A stretch of DNA of 64,000 nucleotides from Cladochytrium replicatum (Eukaryota > Chytridiomycota > Chytridiomycetes > Cladochytriales > Cladochytriaceae). The notes beneath the pieces are model-generated. The model searched no databases, was not told the DNA's origin, and was given only the letters and a program-made list of their open reading frames with translations. The stretch spans positions 186,001 through 250,000 of the forward strand of contig JAHLKD010000030.1 in assembly GCA_025526935.1 (NCBI GenBank). Direction: 5' to 3'. A program made the translations under genes and the position numbers. Below are positions 1 through 12,831 of this stretch, in pieces (the stretch's first letter is position 1; each line of letters starts with the position of its first letter).

Positions 1-728
1 AGTGCACCGGAAGGGTTGGGAAGAACAAGAATGTGTGCATTGTGAGAATGCAGAGCCGAACGATAGTCCGGAGGTTGCTTCCCGGTTCAAATGGGGAAGT
101 GAGAAGTGAGACTTCGAGTTGCTGGACCACACAGGTGGATTTTCTTGGAAATCGGAGCTTTTTGGGTTTGGTATTTTTGGGAGCTTCTCAAATTTGTCTA
201 CGAACATCAGTTGTCCACGCATTTATACGTTGTAAAGATGATTATTGTTATGCGTCCCAACATGAGTATACCCGCCGGTATATATCATGAACTCACTGTC
301 GATAACTGTCGTAATGGGATGGGTTTAAACACGATGAGTGGTAGAAGATGATAACACAAGAACGCCTACTCAACAACAACCCCGGACGCGACTAGATATC
401 GAATCAAGCAGATTTCACTTGATAGTCATAGCTTTAATGATAACTCGCTTACTCATAGCCAAAACAAATGAGGAACTTTTACAGGCAGCTGGGGTAATGC
501 CGAAACCATTTTCAATGACAACTTGTATCACTTCAGGAAGTACAGATGAATATAAAAAAGACTTAAACACAAAGCGAAGGAAATACTGTATGCAATTTTT
601 GGGGGAAAACGGGTGCTTCAATAACCCACAGCAAGGAAAACACATGCAAAACCATCACACAAACCCACTCAAGTTGGCATGAAGCAGCAATAGACCGTCT
701 AATAACCGCACAAATGCACAATTAAAAT
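1..728. other. No recognisable gene
   Basis: Short open frames on both strands here show no recognisable domain and no convincing intron signals. The last ~90 bases probably include the 3' untranslated region of the phosphate transporter that ends at 729 on the minus strand. Nothing else can be supported. Confidence 0.5.
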
Positions 729-2445
729 CTAAAAGCCGCCGTAGCTGAAAGAAGCACCCCTGGTGAAGAGCGCGTAGAGGAGACCAGAGCAACTACCGGC
801 GAAGGGTACGGTAAAGATCCAGCCGAAGAAGCACCACGCGAAAAGCTTCCAGTTGATAGCAGCCAAGTTTCCGTTGCAGAGACCAACACCGACAGTGGCA
901 CCAGTGATGCAGTGGGTGGTGGAGACGGGGAGACCGAGGAAAGAGGCGGTGATGACGGTGAGAGCAGCACCAAGCTCCATGGAGAAACCACGGGAGGGGG
1001 AGTGGTAGGTCATATTGTTACCGAGGTTCTTCATGATGTTGTAGCCGTAGAGAGCGAGACCCAAGTCAATGGCAAGACCACCGACAGCCAACATCCAGAA
1101 GGGAACGTCGACCTTGGAGGTGACAGAAGCAGTCTGCCAGATCTGGTAGACGGCAGCAAGGGGACCGATAGCGTTGGCGACATCGTTGGAACCGTGGGCA
1201 AGTGAGGCGAAGGCAGCAGTGCAGACTTGAAGGAAGGAGTAGAGGTACTCTGTCTTGTTGTCGTAGCGGACAGCAGCATCGTGGGCAGTCTTGGCGTTGG
1301 CAGACTGGACGGTGGCAACGTCCATGAAAAGGGAGTTGTAGAGAAGACCCTTGACCTTGTTGTAAGCGCCGGTTGCAAAGTTGGTAGAGGTTTCGGTGGC
1401 GGCAGCGGCGGCGGGGACTGTGATGGTAGCTGCAACGGCCTCGGCGGTTTCCTTCTTCTCAACAGTCTCCTCACCAGCCTCGGCATTCTCGATAGCTGCA
1501 TCGACCTGGTCGGGAGTGAACTGGGTGCGGAGCTTGGCGCTGAGGTTCGTGTTGACGGGCTGGGTGGGGACCAACCAAATGTAAAAGAGGTGGTACCACT
1601 TAAGGTCCTCCTCCTTCTCGAGGAGACGGATGAAGAAGGGAACGACGAAGCCGAAGCAAATCAAGAGAACTCCGCCGAAAGTGGCACCAATGGCAATACC
1701 GATAGAGGTCCAGTCACCAGTGATCTTCCACACACCGGTGGTAACATCAGCGCTAACGGAGATGGGCTTGTACTTTCCGTTCTTGGAGACGATGTAGTAC
1801 ATCATCACTGTCAAGGTGAAGGCGAAGTACCATGGGATGGCAAGGATACCGTTGCGGAGAGAGTTCTTCGCCCTGAAAACGGAGTACTTGGAGATCAAGT
1901 AGATCAATGCAGCAACGATACCTAAATGTTAAGCATGAATCACATGCGGATTGCTTCCTATTCATAATAAACATACCAGCCAAGACGGGCGAGATGAACC
2001 AGGAGGCAATGATCTTCCCCATACCTCCCCACTCCCACTTAACACTGTTCACGCCGAATGCAGAGATACCCATACCGACAACCGCACCCACAATGGAGTG
2101 GGTGGTCGAGACGGGGAGACCGAGGTAGGTGGCGAACATGACCCACGAAGACGAGGCAATCAAAGCGGACATGAAACCCTGCATGAGGAGTTCGGGGCGC
2201 TTGGAGAATCCAGAGGAAACAATGATACCGTCCTTGATGGTGTCAGTAACACCCGCACCGAGAAGCATAGCACCACCAGCCTCAGTGAAGAGGGCGATTA
2301 CGACAGCCTGCCACAATTTTAACGAGCGCGAACCGACGGAAGTGGCGAACGAGTTTGCGACATCGTTAGCACCGATACCGTAGGCATCGAAGATGGCAAA
2401 GCAGACGGTGAGGGCGAAGATCCAGGTGAAATCGTAGGGAACCAT
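729..2445 (-). CDS. Sodium:phosphate symporter, PHO4/PiT family (Pho89-like)
   Basis: Predicted plasma-membrane Na+-coupled inorganic phosphate transporter. Two exons (2445-1977 and 1921-729) join across a 55-bp GTATGT...TTTAG intron (1922-1976) into 553 aa, a normal length for fungal Pho89. Both inverted PiT signatures are present: GANDVANSFATSVGSRS near the N-terminus and GSNDVANAIGPLAA in the C-terminal half. Each half also has the paired P-V-S-T-T-H motif (GLPVSTTHSIVGAVVG and GLPVSTTHCITGATVG). A hydrophilic loop rich in Ala, Glu and Thr separates the halves, as is usual. Frames are clean and no lesion is visible. In fungi this family is commonly induced by phosphate starvation, but I see no regulatory site here that shows it. 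The family is certain; the coupling ion is inferred from the family. Confidence 0.93.
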
Positions 2446-3205
2446 TGCTGGTGATTTACTGCAGATAAGCTGAGATGGAGTTAGCGGGGGGGGGAATCGA
2501 GATTTTTAAACATTTTCAAAACACAAATTTAGCAGGAGCGATCTGTGTGAGAGGAAGCGTGCGAAAATGATTGGACAGGACGAGCCAATCAGGGGGGGCT
2601 GGGACGTGCGTGCACTCAGAAACACAAAAACTGTAGGGAGGGAACTTTGTATTCGTTGGTCAACAGTGCACTGCGTGTGTGCTTGCTGGAGGGTGTAAAA
2701 ACGTGGATTTTGAATTTGAGTTGGGAATGACAACACCAAACAACCACACGACACTATCTAAACAACTTTAAAGAGGTAGGAAGGAATGCAAAGAATACTG
2801 TCTAATATTGTTATCAACTTATTGCCAAGTAATATGACTATTATATATTAACGCGCCGCAACTCAAAATTGATTGTCATCAGCAACACCTCGACGGAAAC
2901 ACTGCACTGTTCCTTTCACCAGCTTGTGTGCTATTTTCTATTTATCATTGGATTTTGTGTCGATCAAAGGTTCTCCGTCCGACGCTCACATTTGTAAAAT
3001 AAAATACAGCCAGGTCTTACCATCTCGGATGCACATCGGAAAAAAATAGCCTGCATGGAATGCACCTTCGTTCATTCAAGCATAAAGAGGGCATCAGAGC
3101 ACACAAGAATATACATATACAAATAAAAGAGGTCATGAAAGATTGGAGTGAACGAAGCATAAAACGGAGCTGCAAACACTCTAAAAAAAGAGTATGGACG
3201 AAAAT
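2446..3205. other. Intergenic region upstream of the phosphate transporter
   Basis: No gene is recognised in this 760 bp. It must hold the promoter of the minus-strand transporter and the 3' end of the minus-strand methyltransferase. A small G-tract (about 2488-2494) and AT-rich stretches near 2820-2850 are visible, but no defined motif can be assigned. Confidence 0.4.
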
Positions 3206-4459
3206 CTATGCGGTTGGGCCTTTCTTTGCGCAGACACGGAAGAGGTTGTAGAACGCGTTGCAGTCACCGTAATCGTTCGTCACGTTGTCGACAAACACTT
3301 CCCACTGGTCCGGCACCACTCCCATCGACGCCGCCGCGAAGCCGGCCGCGGCCATCATGGCGCGCTTGATGTCGATTTTCCAGAGCTGCCCTGTCATCCC
3401 GTCGAACCCGATCGGCGCGGTGCGACGCGTCGTCTGTATGACTTCAAAGTGGTTCGAGTTTTGGACAAACTGCGCGATATCGCTCGCTTCAGAAAAGCAT
3501 ACGTGTGTAAAAAAATAATTATCAGAAGGAATCTGGGAGTATGACTGTGGAAGGACAAATTTACCGATGCGGATGTTGATCCCTCGTGCCGAGGTCGCGT
3601 TGATCAAGATCTCGTCAAAGTCGCTGATGATCTTGGTCGGGGTCTTGAGGTACTGGCACACACCGTCCGGCTCGACGAGATCCATGTACCCGCCCGGTTT
3701 GAGCACGCGGGAGATCTCGTCGAGGACGTGTGGCCAGAACTTCTCTGGGATTGCTGCGGTCAGGTACTGCATGTGTACATAGTCAAAAGTGCTGTCCTCG
3801 ACTGCACAGAGGGATTCAGTAAGGTTGGAGCACGAAACGGCGAGGACATACAGGGCAGACGATCAAGAATGTTTCCGTACTGAAGCGAGATCTTATCTTC
3901 GCCCGAAATTTCCTTAAACGTCTGTGCGAAACTGGAGATATTGATGTCCTACAATAATGCCAGAATGAGCCTACTATTTCCCCCAGAAAAGATTAAGTAA
4001 CCCCGCTCACTTACAACACCATGATATCTACCATGGGGGAAATCTCTGTTCATCTCCGCGAGCCAGATTCCGGTCCCGCAGCCAATATCCAGAACCGCCG
4101 CACCTTTCTCGAGAACGTACTGGGGTATGTACATGAAGTTCGGACCGTCAAAAAGCTGGCGGATAAGGTGATGCTGCAGGTTCAACCGCGACCCCTCGGT
4201 CACATCGCCTGGGAGCATGTACGGTGATGTCTGAACACACACCAGGTGAGAATCTACGATAAGAGATGAAATGAAGTCTTGAACATACTGCGACGGAGTG
4301 ATACGTTCGTGTGTCAGAAACCATGGGGTTGCTTGTTGTAGTCCATGCAGCGGCCTTATCGACGTCGACTTTGATCTTGGGGTGTTTCTCAGTGTTTGCT
4401 GTGTAGATCAGGGTGTCGCGTTGGTGCGGTTCGCGTGGGGAAGAACAGACTGCACCCAT
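3206..4459 (-). CDS. Class I SAM-dependent methyltransferase
   Basis: Five exons can be joined (4459-4289, 4230-4015, 3948-3852, 3801-3565, 3486-3206) through introns of 50-78 bp into a 333-aa protein. The centre shows the SAM-binding glycine motif AAVLDIGCGTGIWLAEM. Further on come the FDYVHMQYL stretch (motif III region), LPFEDSTFDYVH, and the post-catalytic VLKPGGYMDLVEPD, typical of methyltransferase 11/25 and of fungal LaeA/TAM-like enzymes. A short polar N-terminus precedes the domain. The substrate cannot be told from sequence. A velvet-domain gene lies ~15 kb away, and LaeA-type enzymes partner velvet proteins in other fungi, but this protein has no feature proving it is LaeA. The start was taken as the first ATG of the exon beginning GAVCSSPREP. 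Confidence 0.85.
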
Positions 4460-4855
4460 GTCAGAAAGACGAGGTCGTGGCGACGATCAAGGCACTTCCG
4501 GGCGGAACGGACATTTAATAAAGTGCGGTGTGTTTATTTTTGACGATTTTCGGGGTCTAGCGGCGGGCAGGTGGTGGTGGGTGGATTGTTTTTACTTAGG
4601 CGTTCGTTAATTTGAGTTGCCAGTGATGGGACGGGTTTGGACCCTGTCAGAGAACATGATTGGTTGCGACGAGGCCAGAGGGCAAACTGGATGATTACTA
4701 ATTATTCAAAATTCTCAAACCATGCAACACTAAAGGAAACGCAGCAAAGACTGGGTTTTGGACCCACATTGCGATAGAGAAATGATGATGCGAAACATAG
4801 TGTCCGACACTTTACTCGAAGGAATTGAAAACACTCGATGGGCTACCGACTGACT

Positions 4856-5398
4856 TCATGCAATCGAAGAGAAAACTGTCACGATTGCGCACACAACGAA
4901 TGACAAAACCAAACCCCAACCAGCGTCAACACTGACCGAAACGCTTCCTCCCGTTGAGCTTCCAGCAGTGCTGGAGGGCGTTCGAGAGGCAGCGGTTGAA
5001 GAGCTGGGTTGCGAAGCCCCCGTTGGTCCAGTGGTGGTGGTTGTGGTTGTAGCTGTCGAGTTTTGCATGAAGCAGCCTCCGTCCCGGCAGACGTATGGAC
5101 TCATACACCGAATGACTGCACATAGGTCACTGTGCAAGGTTTCTGTCAGAGAAGAGAAGAGCAGATGTATTTCCTTTGGAACATACTTTATGCATTTTCC
5201 ATCCTTGCAGACTTGCGCAATTCCGCATTGTATGGATCCACAGAATGGAGGGTCGACGGGATAGCATGAGCTATTGAAGCAGATTTCTGTTGGTCCACAA
5301 AGGCCTTGGCAGGTGTCTGCAGTTTGTGCATTTGCACTGCTGAACGAGAGGATGCACAAAGCAGCGAGAAAGAAAGCGGCGTACGATGAGCGAAGCAT
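4856..5398 (-). CDS. Secreted Cys-rich, probably GPI-anchored surface protein
   Basis: The N-terminus is a clear signal peptide (hydrophobic AAFFLAALCILSFSS, cleavage likely after ANA). Three short disulphide-type modules follow: CQGLCGPTEIC, CGSIQCGIAQVC and CAVIRCMSPYVC, each continued by a C-x4-C-like pair. A Thr/Ser-rich stalk with seven Thr in a row leads to a hydrophobic C-terminus (GWGLVLSFVVCAIVTVF) preceded by small residues, the layout of a GPI-anchored cell-surface protein. A 57-bp intron (5130-5186, GTATGT...CACAG) probably interrupts it; removing it joins KCIN to DLCAVIRC and drops 19 awkward residues, giving about 161 aa. No enzymatic domain is seen and the function is unknown. 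Its C-x4-C-x5-C spacing recurs in the Kunitz protein at 15,874. Confidence 0.75.
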   Translation of the reverse strand: MLRSSYAAFFLAALCILSFSSANAQTADTCQGLCGPTEICFNSSCYPVDPPFCGSIQCGIAQVCKDGKCIKYVPKEIHLLFSSLTETLHSDLCAVIRCMSPYVCRDGGCFMQNSTATTTTTTTGPTGASQPSSSTAASRTPSSTAGSSTGGSVSVSVDAGWGLVLSFVVCAIVTVFSSIA

Positions 5399-5709
5399 GG
5401 GTCAGGAGTTGAGTTGGATTTGGGTGGTCTGGGTATGAAGAAATGCTTAAAATATGGGGTCTTAAAGGCGACGAAGATGGAATTTTAAAGGGAGTAATAA
5501 CTGGACACAGCTAGTGTTGACATATGTAAAACAAATACGTGGAGTGGTGGCAGAATACAATTAAGACTAATCAGGAAAGCTGGGCCACACAGACACAAAC
5601 TGAACAAACGAAGGGACGAGCGATCCGGAATTGGTGCGAGATGCCCGAATCGAGAGGTAGTGGTACGGTTGGCACGTTGACTAGGTTAGCTGTTGATTTC
5701 TTGCTTAAT

Positions 5710-7610
<1,901 letters not shown>

Positions 7611-7654
7611 TTAAAATGTTTAAGAAAGAAAGATAAACATCTTAAAAATTGTTG

Positions 7655-8263
7655 AATGTCCATACGCAAAAGCTGTGTCAGGAGCTGGACGACAACGAGA
7701 GTTCGAATTCAGGGTGTCTGTCGGACGAGGACAGTTCTTTGGATCACGCCGTCCGCTAAAACCAATAAAATCTGAAAACAAGCGAGACGACAACTCCGAT
7801 GGGGAGGAAGGCGAAAGTGAGAAGGAAGACGCTAAGCATGACGATGAACCGCTAAGGTTGACCTACCAGCAGCAGGTCAAAGTCGTTCTACGAGCGGTCT
7901 TTGCATACGAGGCACAATTGTTCGATCAAGAGGAACTGCATTGGTTGGATTGTTATTCTGGGCTTGGTCTGGACGCTCAAGAAGTTGGCAGGCAGGGATG
8001 TGCACAGCGCTAAGCTGGCTGATAATCCACTTTTATAGAGAAAGCCAAAGATGGAGGAACGGGATCGTGTCGACGCAGCTGTATCTATTCTCGCTGACAC
8101 ACCAAGTTCCTCATCTCCAAACGTGCCGATCACGTCGAGGCGGCTCGCCCAGATCGAAAACGACGGGTTCATGATATCATCAGGAAGGCGGTCGAACGAG
8201 CGCTGCCCAGCCATCATTGTTAAAAATCCCATCACCGAAGTGTGGTGTGGATGGACTATTTAG
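7655..8263 (+). pseudogene. Fragment resembling FAN1 nuclease, broken
   Basis: After an acidic stretch (GEEGESEKEDAKHDDE) the frame reads LTYQQQVKVVLRAVFAYEAQ followed by LFDQEELHWLDCYSGLGLDAQ. This resembles the segment before the RLxxRK motif in fungal and animal FAN1, a structure-specific nuclease of crosslink repair. Continuity then needs a frame change (toward KLAGR...RKPK) and the remainder (ITSRRLAQIENDGFMISS) resembles the following FAN1 helix ending in GF. A stop occurs at about 8261. The VRR-nuclease domain that should supply the active site is absent. This is either a 5' remnant of a dead gene or a misread small gene; the FAN1 link is by memory of the family and is tentative. Confidence 0.3.
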
Positions 8264-8406
8264 TCCATGTAGTGCATTTTTTTTGTAAGGACTGTTCTAT
8301 TTCGATGGATCGCTATCCACAATATTCGGTCGATCGCTATCCACAATATTCGATGTCGAGGTTCCATCGCAGCAAAAAGATCAAGCGTGTTGATAACACG
8401 GGGCAA

Positions 8407-11031
8407 TTATACATCCTCAGCAGCGTCCGAATATAGCTCATCATCGTCTTCATCATCATCAGGCTCGTCTTCAGTCGTCGCTGGATAGTGTCCGTCCAGA
8501 CCCTCCTCCTCGTCCTCCCCATTCCCTTCCGGATTCACCGATCGCTTCACCCTCACCCCTTCATCGGATGACTCCTCCCCAGAACTCATTACACCATGCC
8601 CACCAATCCCTCTCCGTCGCTTGTTTTCGCTCGCCCTATCAGAAACCTTGGACCCACCTCCGCCCTGCTGCGCGTTTGGGACCACACGCTTCTTCCCCCC
8701 TTTTGTCACAAACTCCCCCGTGGAAGGATCCACTTGCGGAATCACGCTCGACGACGCGCTGTCGCGCAGCGTCGCGGTCCTGAAAGCCGTTGATGCGGTC
8801 AGGATCGTATTCGTACCGATGGACCGCCGTTCAGACACGGGAGGACCGCTGTTTCCAACCGGGCTGTGATTCTGCTGCGCGTTGCTTACGACCGACGATG
8901 GCGGCTTCATCTGATCGCTCTTGGTCACTTTTGCCCCTCGCCCTGCAGATTGGGGTGGAGGCGCGGTCCCGTTTGGCACAATGTTTGGCGGTGGGGGTGG
9001 CGGTGGTGCTGCTGGAGTAGGCGATTTTCCGTCGGCAGATGCTTGAGTTTTCTTCCGCTCAGCTTGTAATGCACGGCAGAGATTCTCTAGCTTGGCTTTT
9101 GTTCCATTTGCGATGTCCAAACTCTTTTGAACCTTCTTGCACTATAATATCCATGGCGTTAAAAGAGTTGATGAAGAATGCGAAAACTGAAGATACCTCC
9201 TCTGCCATCTCGAGGATATTCCGGTTCATTTTCTCAAATTTGACTTTCGCAGCAGCGTTCTCCTTTTCCAACCGCTTCGTCTTTTTGGTCATCTAAATTG
9301 AACACGCCACTTAGGCACGATTCCCAACCACAAAATCTAATGGTACCTCTTCCATCTCCCTCCGGAAAGTCATGAAAAGCTCATTGCTACGATTCAGTGT
9401 CTCCTCAACCTGTAGCAACCCGCATTCAATTAGTTCTCGAAAGTACTGGGAGTGATGTAGACTTTTGACCTGCTTGAACTTCTCAACATAGATAGCAAGC
9501 TGGCGTCGAAGCTCTGTTTCGGTGGCAATAAAAGACGCAATCTGGCTTTTGAACGCAGCATTTCGAAGAGCTTCCTGTTCGGATATCTGCCGTTGCTGCT
9601 CCAACTTTGCCTCCCGGAGCTGAACCTCCAAATCCTTGTTTTGCATAGCTGACTGGAAATGTCGCTCGCGGATGTCGTATTGCTCCAGAAATTCTTTGAA
9701 TTTCTCTTTGAGCCTAAATCAGCTCCTGTATCAGTTTATCGTTCAAGGTTCTCGTGCATTTCTGCACGTACAATTCGTTATCCTCTGCTCGCCGACGCTT
9801 CTCGTCGCTGTCCTCCTCCATTTTGTTCTTAATCTCTCCTATCGTACTCTCAAACTTTGACGACAACTCTTCGCGCTTCTGCTGCTCAGTGATCGCAAGT
9901 CGCTTGCTCTCCTCCTTGACGCGCCACTCATCAGTGAGTTTAGATAGAATGACCGATCACCCACCTTGATTCTTTTGTTCTCCTTTTGGAGCTCGCGACA
10001 GAGCGTCTCTATTTTCTGCTTCTGGTTTTGTGTCTTTACCAAATCCGACTTCGCTGGTTTTAAGAAGTTGTGAGCCATTAGAGGCACATGGATTAATTCT
10101 AGTTTCCCAAACCAGCATCTTTCTCCTTCGTGACCAGATCAACCTTCCGCTTTGATTTCGCAAGCTCCTTTTCAAGCCTCCTCGTCTCCTGGAACTCCTC
10201 GATGTACTTTGTGTGGTATAGCTCCAGCTTATCAGAGTGCGCACTAGTCGAGGATATGAGAGCAGCCATGTCTTTGGATGCCTTCTTTACTGCCCGGGCT
10301 ATTTTTCCCACCGTGGGAGATCAGCACACATTCCGATATCTGACTCATGCATGGTTACCAATGGCCCTCTCCTCCTCTTCCTCGTGAGCTGCCTCAGTTT
10401 CGAGCTGTCCGATCTTGCTTTGGATAAGGTTACCAAGATCCTCTGATTTCAGCTGATTTTGTGCTTGTGCGTGCTGTTGGGGATGAGAAGAACTCTGCGG
10501 CTGTTGGTGTTGCGACGGATTTTGTGTAGGTGGTTGGGGTGGTGCTGGTTGGGGTGGTGCTGGAGGAACTGACTCTGAATCTGATTTTGGTTGGGACTTT
10601 TGTTGGCTTTGTGGTGTCTGATCTGTTGCAGAGTTCCTCCCAGGATTTGTACCCCCTTTACCAGCAATGGGTCCTCCAACATCAATTTTCTGCGCAGAGG
10701 CTATAGCTGCAGATTGCTGTTGTTGCTTATTTTCTGAAAGTACACGGATCAGTAAATCATTGTCGCAATTGCGTCAACACCAACGTTGAGCGGATGGAGC
10801 CGCAAAGCCCATGTCTTTTGCGAGTTTAGCTGCTGATTGTTGAATGTTTTGAATCTGCGCGAGCTCGCTTTTTGACAGCGTCGGTCTATCAGATTCGGCA
10901 TTCTTCGACGTGCGTCCAGAGTTTCTTCGGTTGATTGGCTTCTGCACACCACCCGATTCCGGCAGAGCGCTCCCAATGTTCTGTGACTCCACAACTGCTG
11001 GGCTTGCGTCGGCGCAAGGTTTCGGTCCCAT
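8407..11031 (-). CDS. Taxilin family coiled-coil protein
   Basis: A multi-exon gene whose central exons spell a long coiled coil with taxilin signatures in order: KQKIETLCRELQKENKRIK, then RHFQSAMQNKDLEVQLREAK, then ETLNRSNELFMTFRREMEE, then MTKKTKRLEKENAAAKVKFE and ANGTKAKLENLCRALQAERK. Taxilins bind syntaxins and act in vesicle traffic in animals. The N-terminal exons (start 11031, GPKPCADASPAV) are Gln/Pro-rich and low in complexity. The C-terminal ~200 aa are unusual for the family: a proline run, basic GGKKRVV and KRRRG patches, then a strongly acidic end (DEPDDDEDDDE). Introns are short, for example one splitting the coiled coil near 9300. Exon edges in the 9720-10,450 part are approximate. 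Divergent from the MARVEL gene at 11,463. Confidence 0.85.
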
Positions 11032-11462
11032 ATTCTATTTCGATCTGGCTGTTGACAGTCGAATCGAAATGCTTGACGATTGAGCGTACGTAAATCAGAA
11101 CCGCACATGCCACAAGAACCGCTGCTTCGGCAGAGTGTCGCTCAGGCTGCGCGATCCAGGAACGGCGTTCTTCCGGCCGGTGAAGCGCAAAAAATCGAGC
11201 AATGGAGGAACACGCGTTGGAATGGAGAAGCGACTGTACGCACAGTTCCGTGCGAGTAACAATTCCCAGAGGATCCCTTTCAGTATTCGATTCCCGAGGG
11301 CAGCGTTCTGTTCTTCCCCGTTGCGATGTTCTGCGACGTTTTGTGCGTCGTTTCTCAACAGGTGCAGCCACACTCACAGTCATCAGCCACGGGTCGGGGC
11401 TGGAGGAAACGTGGACTGAGTGGCAGGTGCGCTCGCTTCACTGTTCATTGGGAGAATCACCG
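11032..11462. promoter_or_regulatory. Divergent intergenic region, taxilin / MARVEL gene
   Basis: About 430 bp lie between the two outward-facing start codons, so both promoters should be here. An open frame running from 11,202 into the MARVEL gene without a stop means the true start of that protein could be further upstream. No specific binding site is recognised. Confidence 0.4.
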
Positions 11463-12730
11463 ATGGAAGAATCACGGCAGAAGAGCACGGGGCAGACGGT
11501 CCCGACGGTCATCATCACAAACACATCATCAAGCTCACTAAAATCAGAACCATTTCATATTCCTGATCCACAACAGCAGCCGACACTTTTCAGAGCACAA
11601 AACATCCCTCCAACGAACCCACAATCTCAAACGAGAGCATCGCCTGAAATATCTTTTGTGCAAGATAATAGTTCCACCGAGCGGTTTTCTGGAAGCAGAG
11701 CATCGCCGGAGATTTCGATCATAACAGACAGCAACAATCCAACTAATGGCCAAGGAGCTCGCGCACAATCAGACTCCGAGTCGGCAAATAACAGGCAGAA
11801 GCCACCTGCATTATCCATTCAGATTCGACCCGCTGAGCCATCGAAAGAACGATTCCTTGATCCTGAAGACTTGTTCCCAAGAAAGAGGACATCCGTTAGA
11901 GTCCCCCCTAGCAGCACCAGAGCGATAATTTTCTTCACGAGAAGAGTTCCACAACCGAAAAAATCCGAGGTCGTACGAGAAAAAAGATTCATTGTCCGGT
12001 TATGCCAGCTCATTATGGCCATCGGTGAGTAAACCACCAGTAAACCTTTGCACCCGTTATGTCACATCTGATATCTGAGAGCCCACAGCATCTTTCGTGT
12101 GTCTCGCATCAGCAGCTTTTGACGTAAACTACTCCTCAGCCATCATCGCATTTTCTGGTATCAACTTGAACTGCCTCACCTCGCTTTCGTCAATGGTGCG
12201 CTGGAGTTGGATAGTTCTCAAATTCCACTAAATCCCACTCTTTTTAGTTTGTTTCGTATGCTGGGATGTTTGTCTACTTCTTCCCTGTGTTTCTAGGTAT
12301 TCCCCCACATCGACATCCCAGATTCTCACGGGTCGAAATCTGTGTGGACTTGATCTACTGTGGGTTCTGGCTCTTCGCATCCTCCACACTTGCGTTCTTT
12401 GGAAGGTGTCCGCACGAAATTTACCAAACCCTTTCCGGAACCAAGTCGAATTCGACCCCGCTCATTTCTCCCCGCCTTGCCCTCACTTCACGATCGGTGA
12501 TTGTCAAACAATGGAATATTTTCACCTCACTGGAGAAAAACATTTTCGGAAATACGCCGACTTGTTTACCGTGGAACCTTTGCATGGTGTTCGGCTACAT
12601 CTGCTCGGTGCTGTTTGCAGTGTCATTTGCAATGGGTGCTCGGGATCAGTGGAAGAACGGAGGAAAATCTGAGGGTCATGTCTGGATGCCGAGAGGGACG
12701 TGGGACGATAACAAGAAAGTCAGCAAATAG
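11463..12730 (+). CDS. Four-helix membrane protein, MARVEL-like
   Basis: Three exons (11463-12024, 12089-12195, 12248-12730) give 383 aa. The first ~170 residues are polar, Ser/Gln/Pro-rich and probably disordered and cytosolic, with two direct copies of a short RASPEIS motif. Four hydrophobic segments follow: RLCQLIMAIASFVCLASAAF, then a segment around SGINLNCLTSLSSMF running into SYAGMFVYFFPVFLG, then LIYCGFWLFASSTLAFFG, and WNLCMVFGYICSVLFAVSF. This spacing and the RFSRVEICVDLIYCGFWLFA motif match fungal MARVEL proteins, which sit in plasma-membrane or eisosome-like domains. It ends with a short polar tail. The family is inferred from topology and the third helix; no partner is visible. 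Confidence 0.7.
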
Positions 12731-12831
12731 CAGCGGTTTGGGCATAATAGGGATTTTAGTAGAATTTGTGTAATACAGCAGCCAAAAGAACGAAACAACC
12801 ACCAAACGAACTTGGCTTTTTCAAAACTTTT

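Noticed and set aside
912-1925. Long open frames on the plus strand opposite the phosphate transporter
   Set aside because: They are antisense to a clear PiT transporter and show no domain; third-position GC bias explains them.
8568-9069. Plus-strand frames opposite the taxilin C-terminus
   Set aside because: Mirror images of the Pro/Ser-rich taxilin tail without own features.
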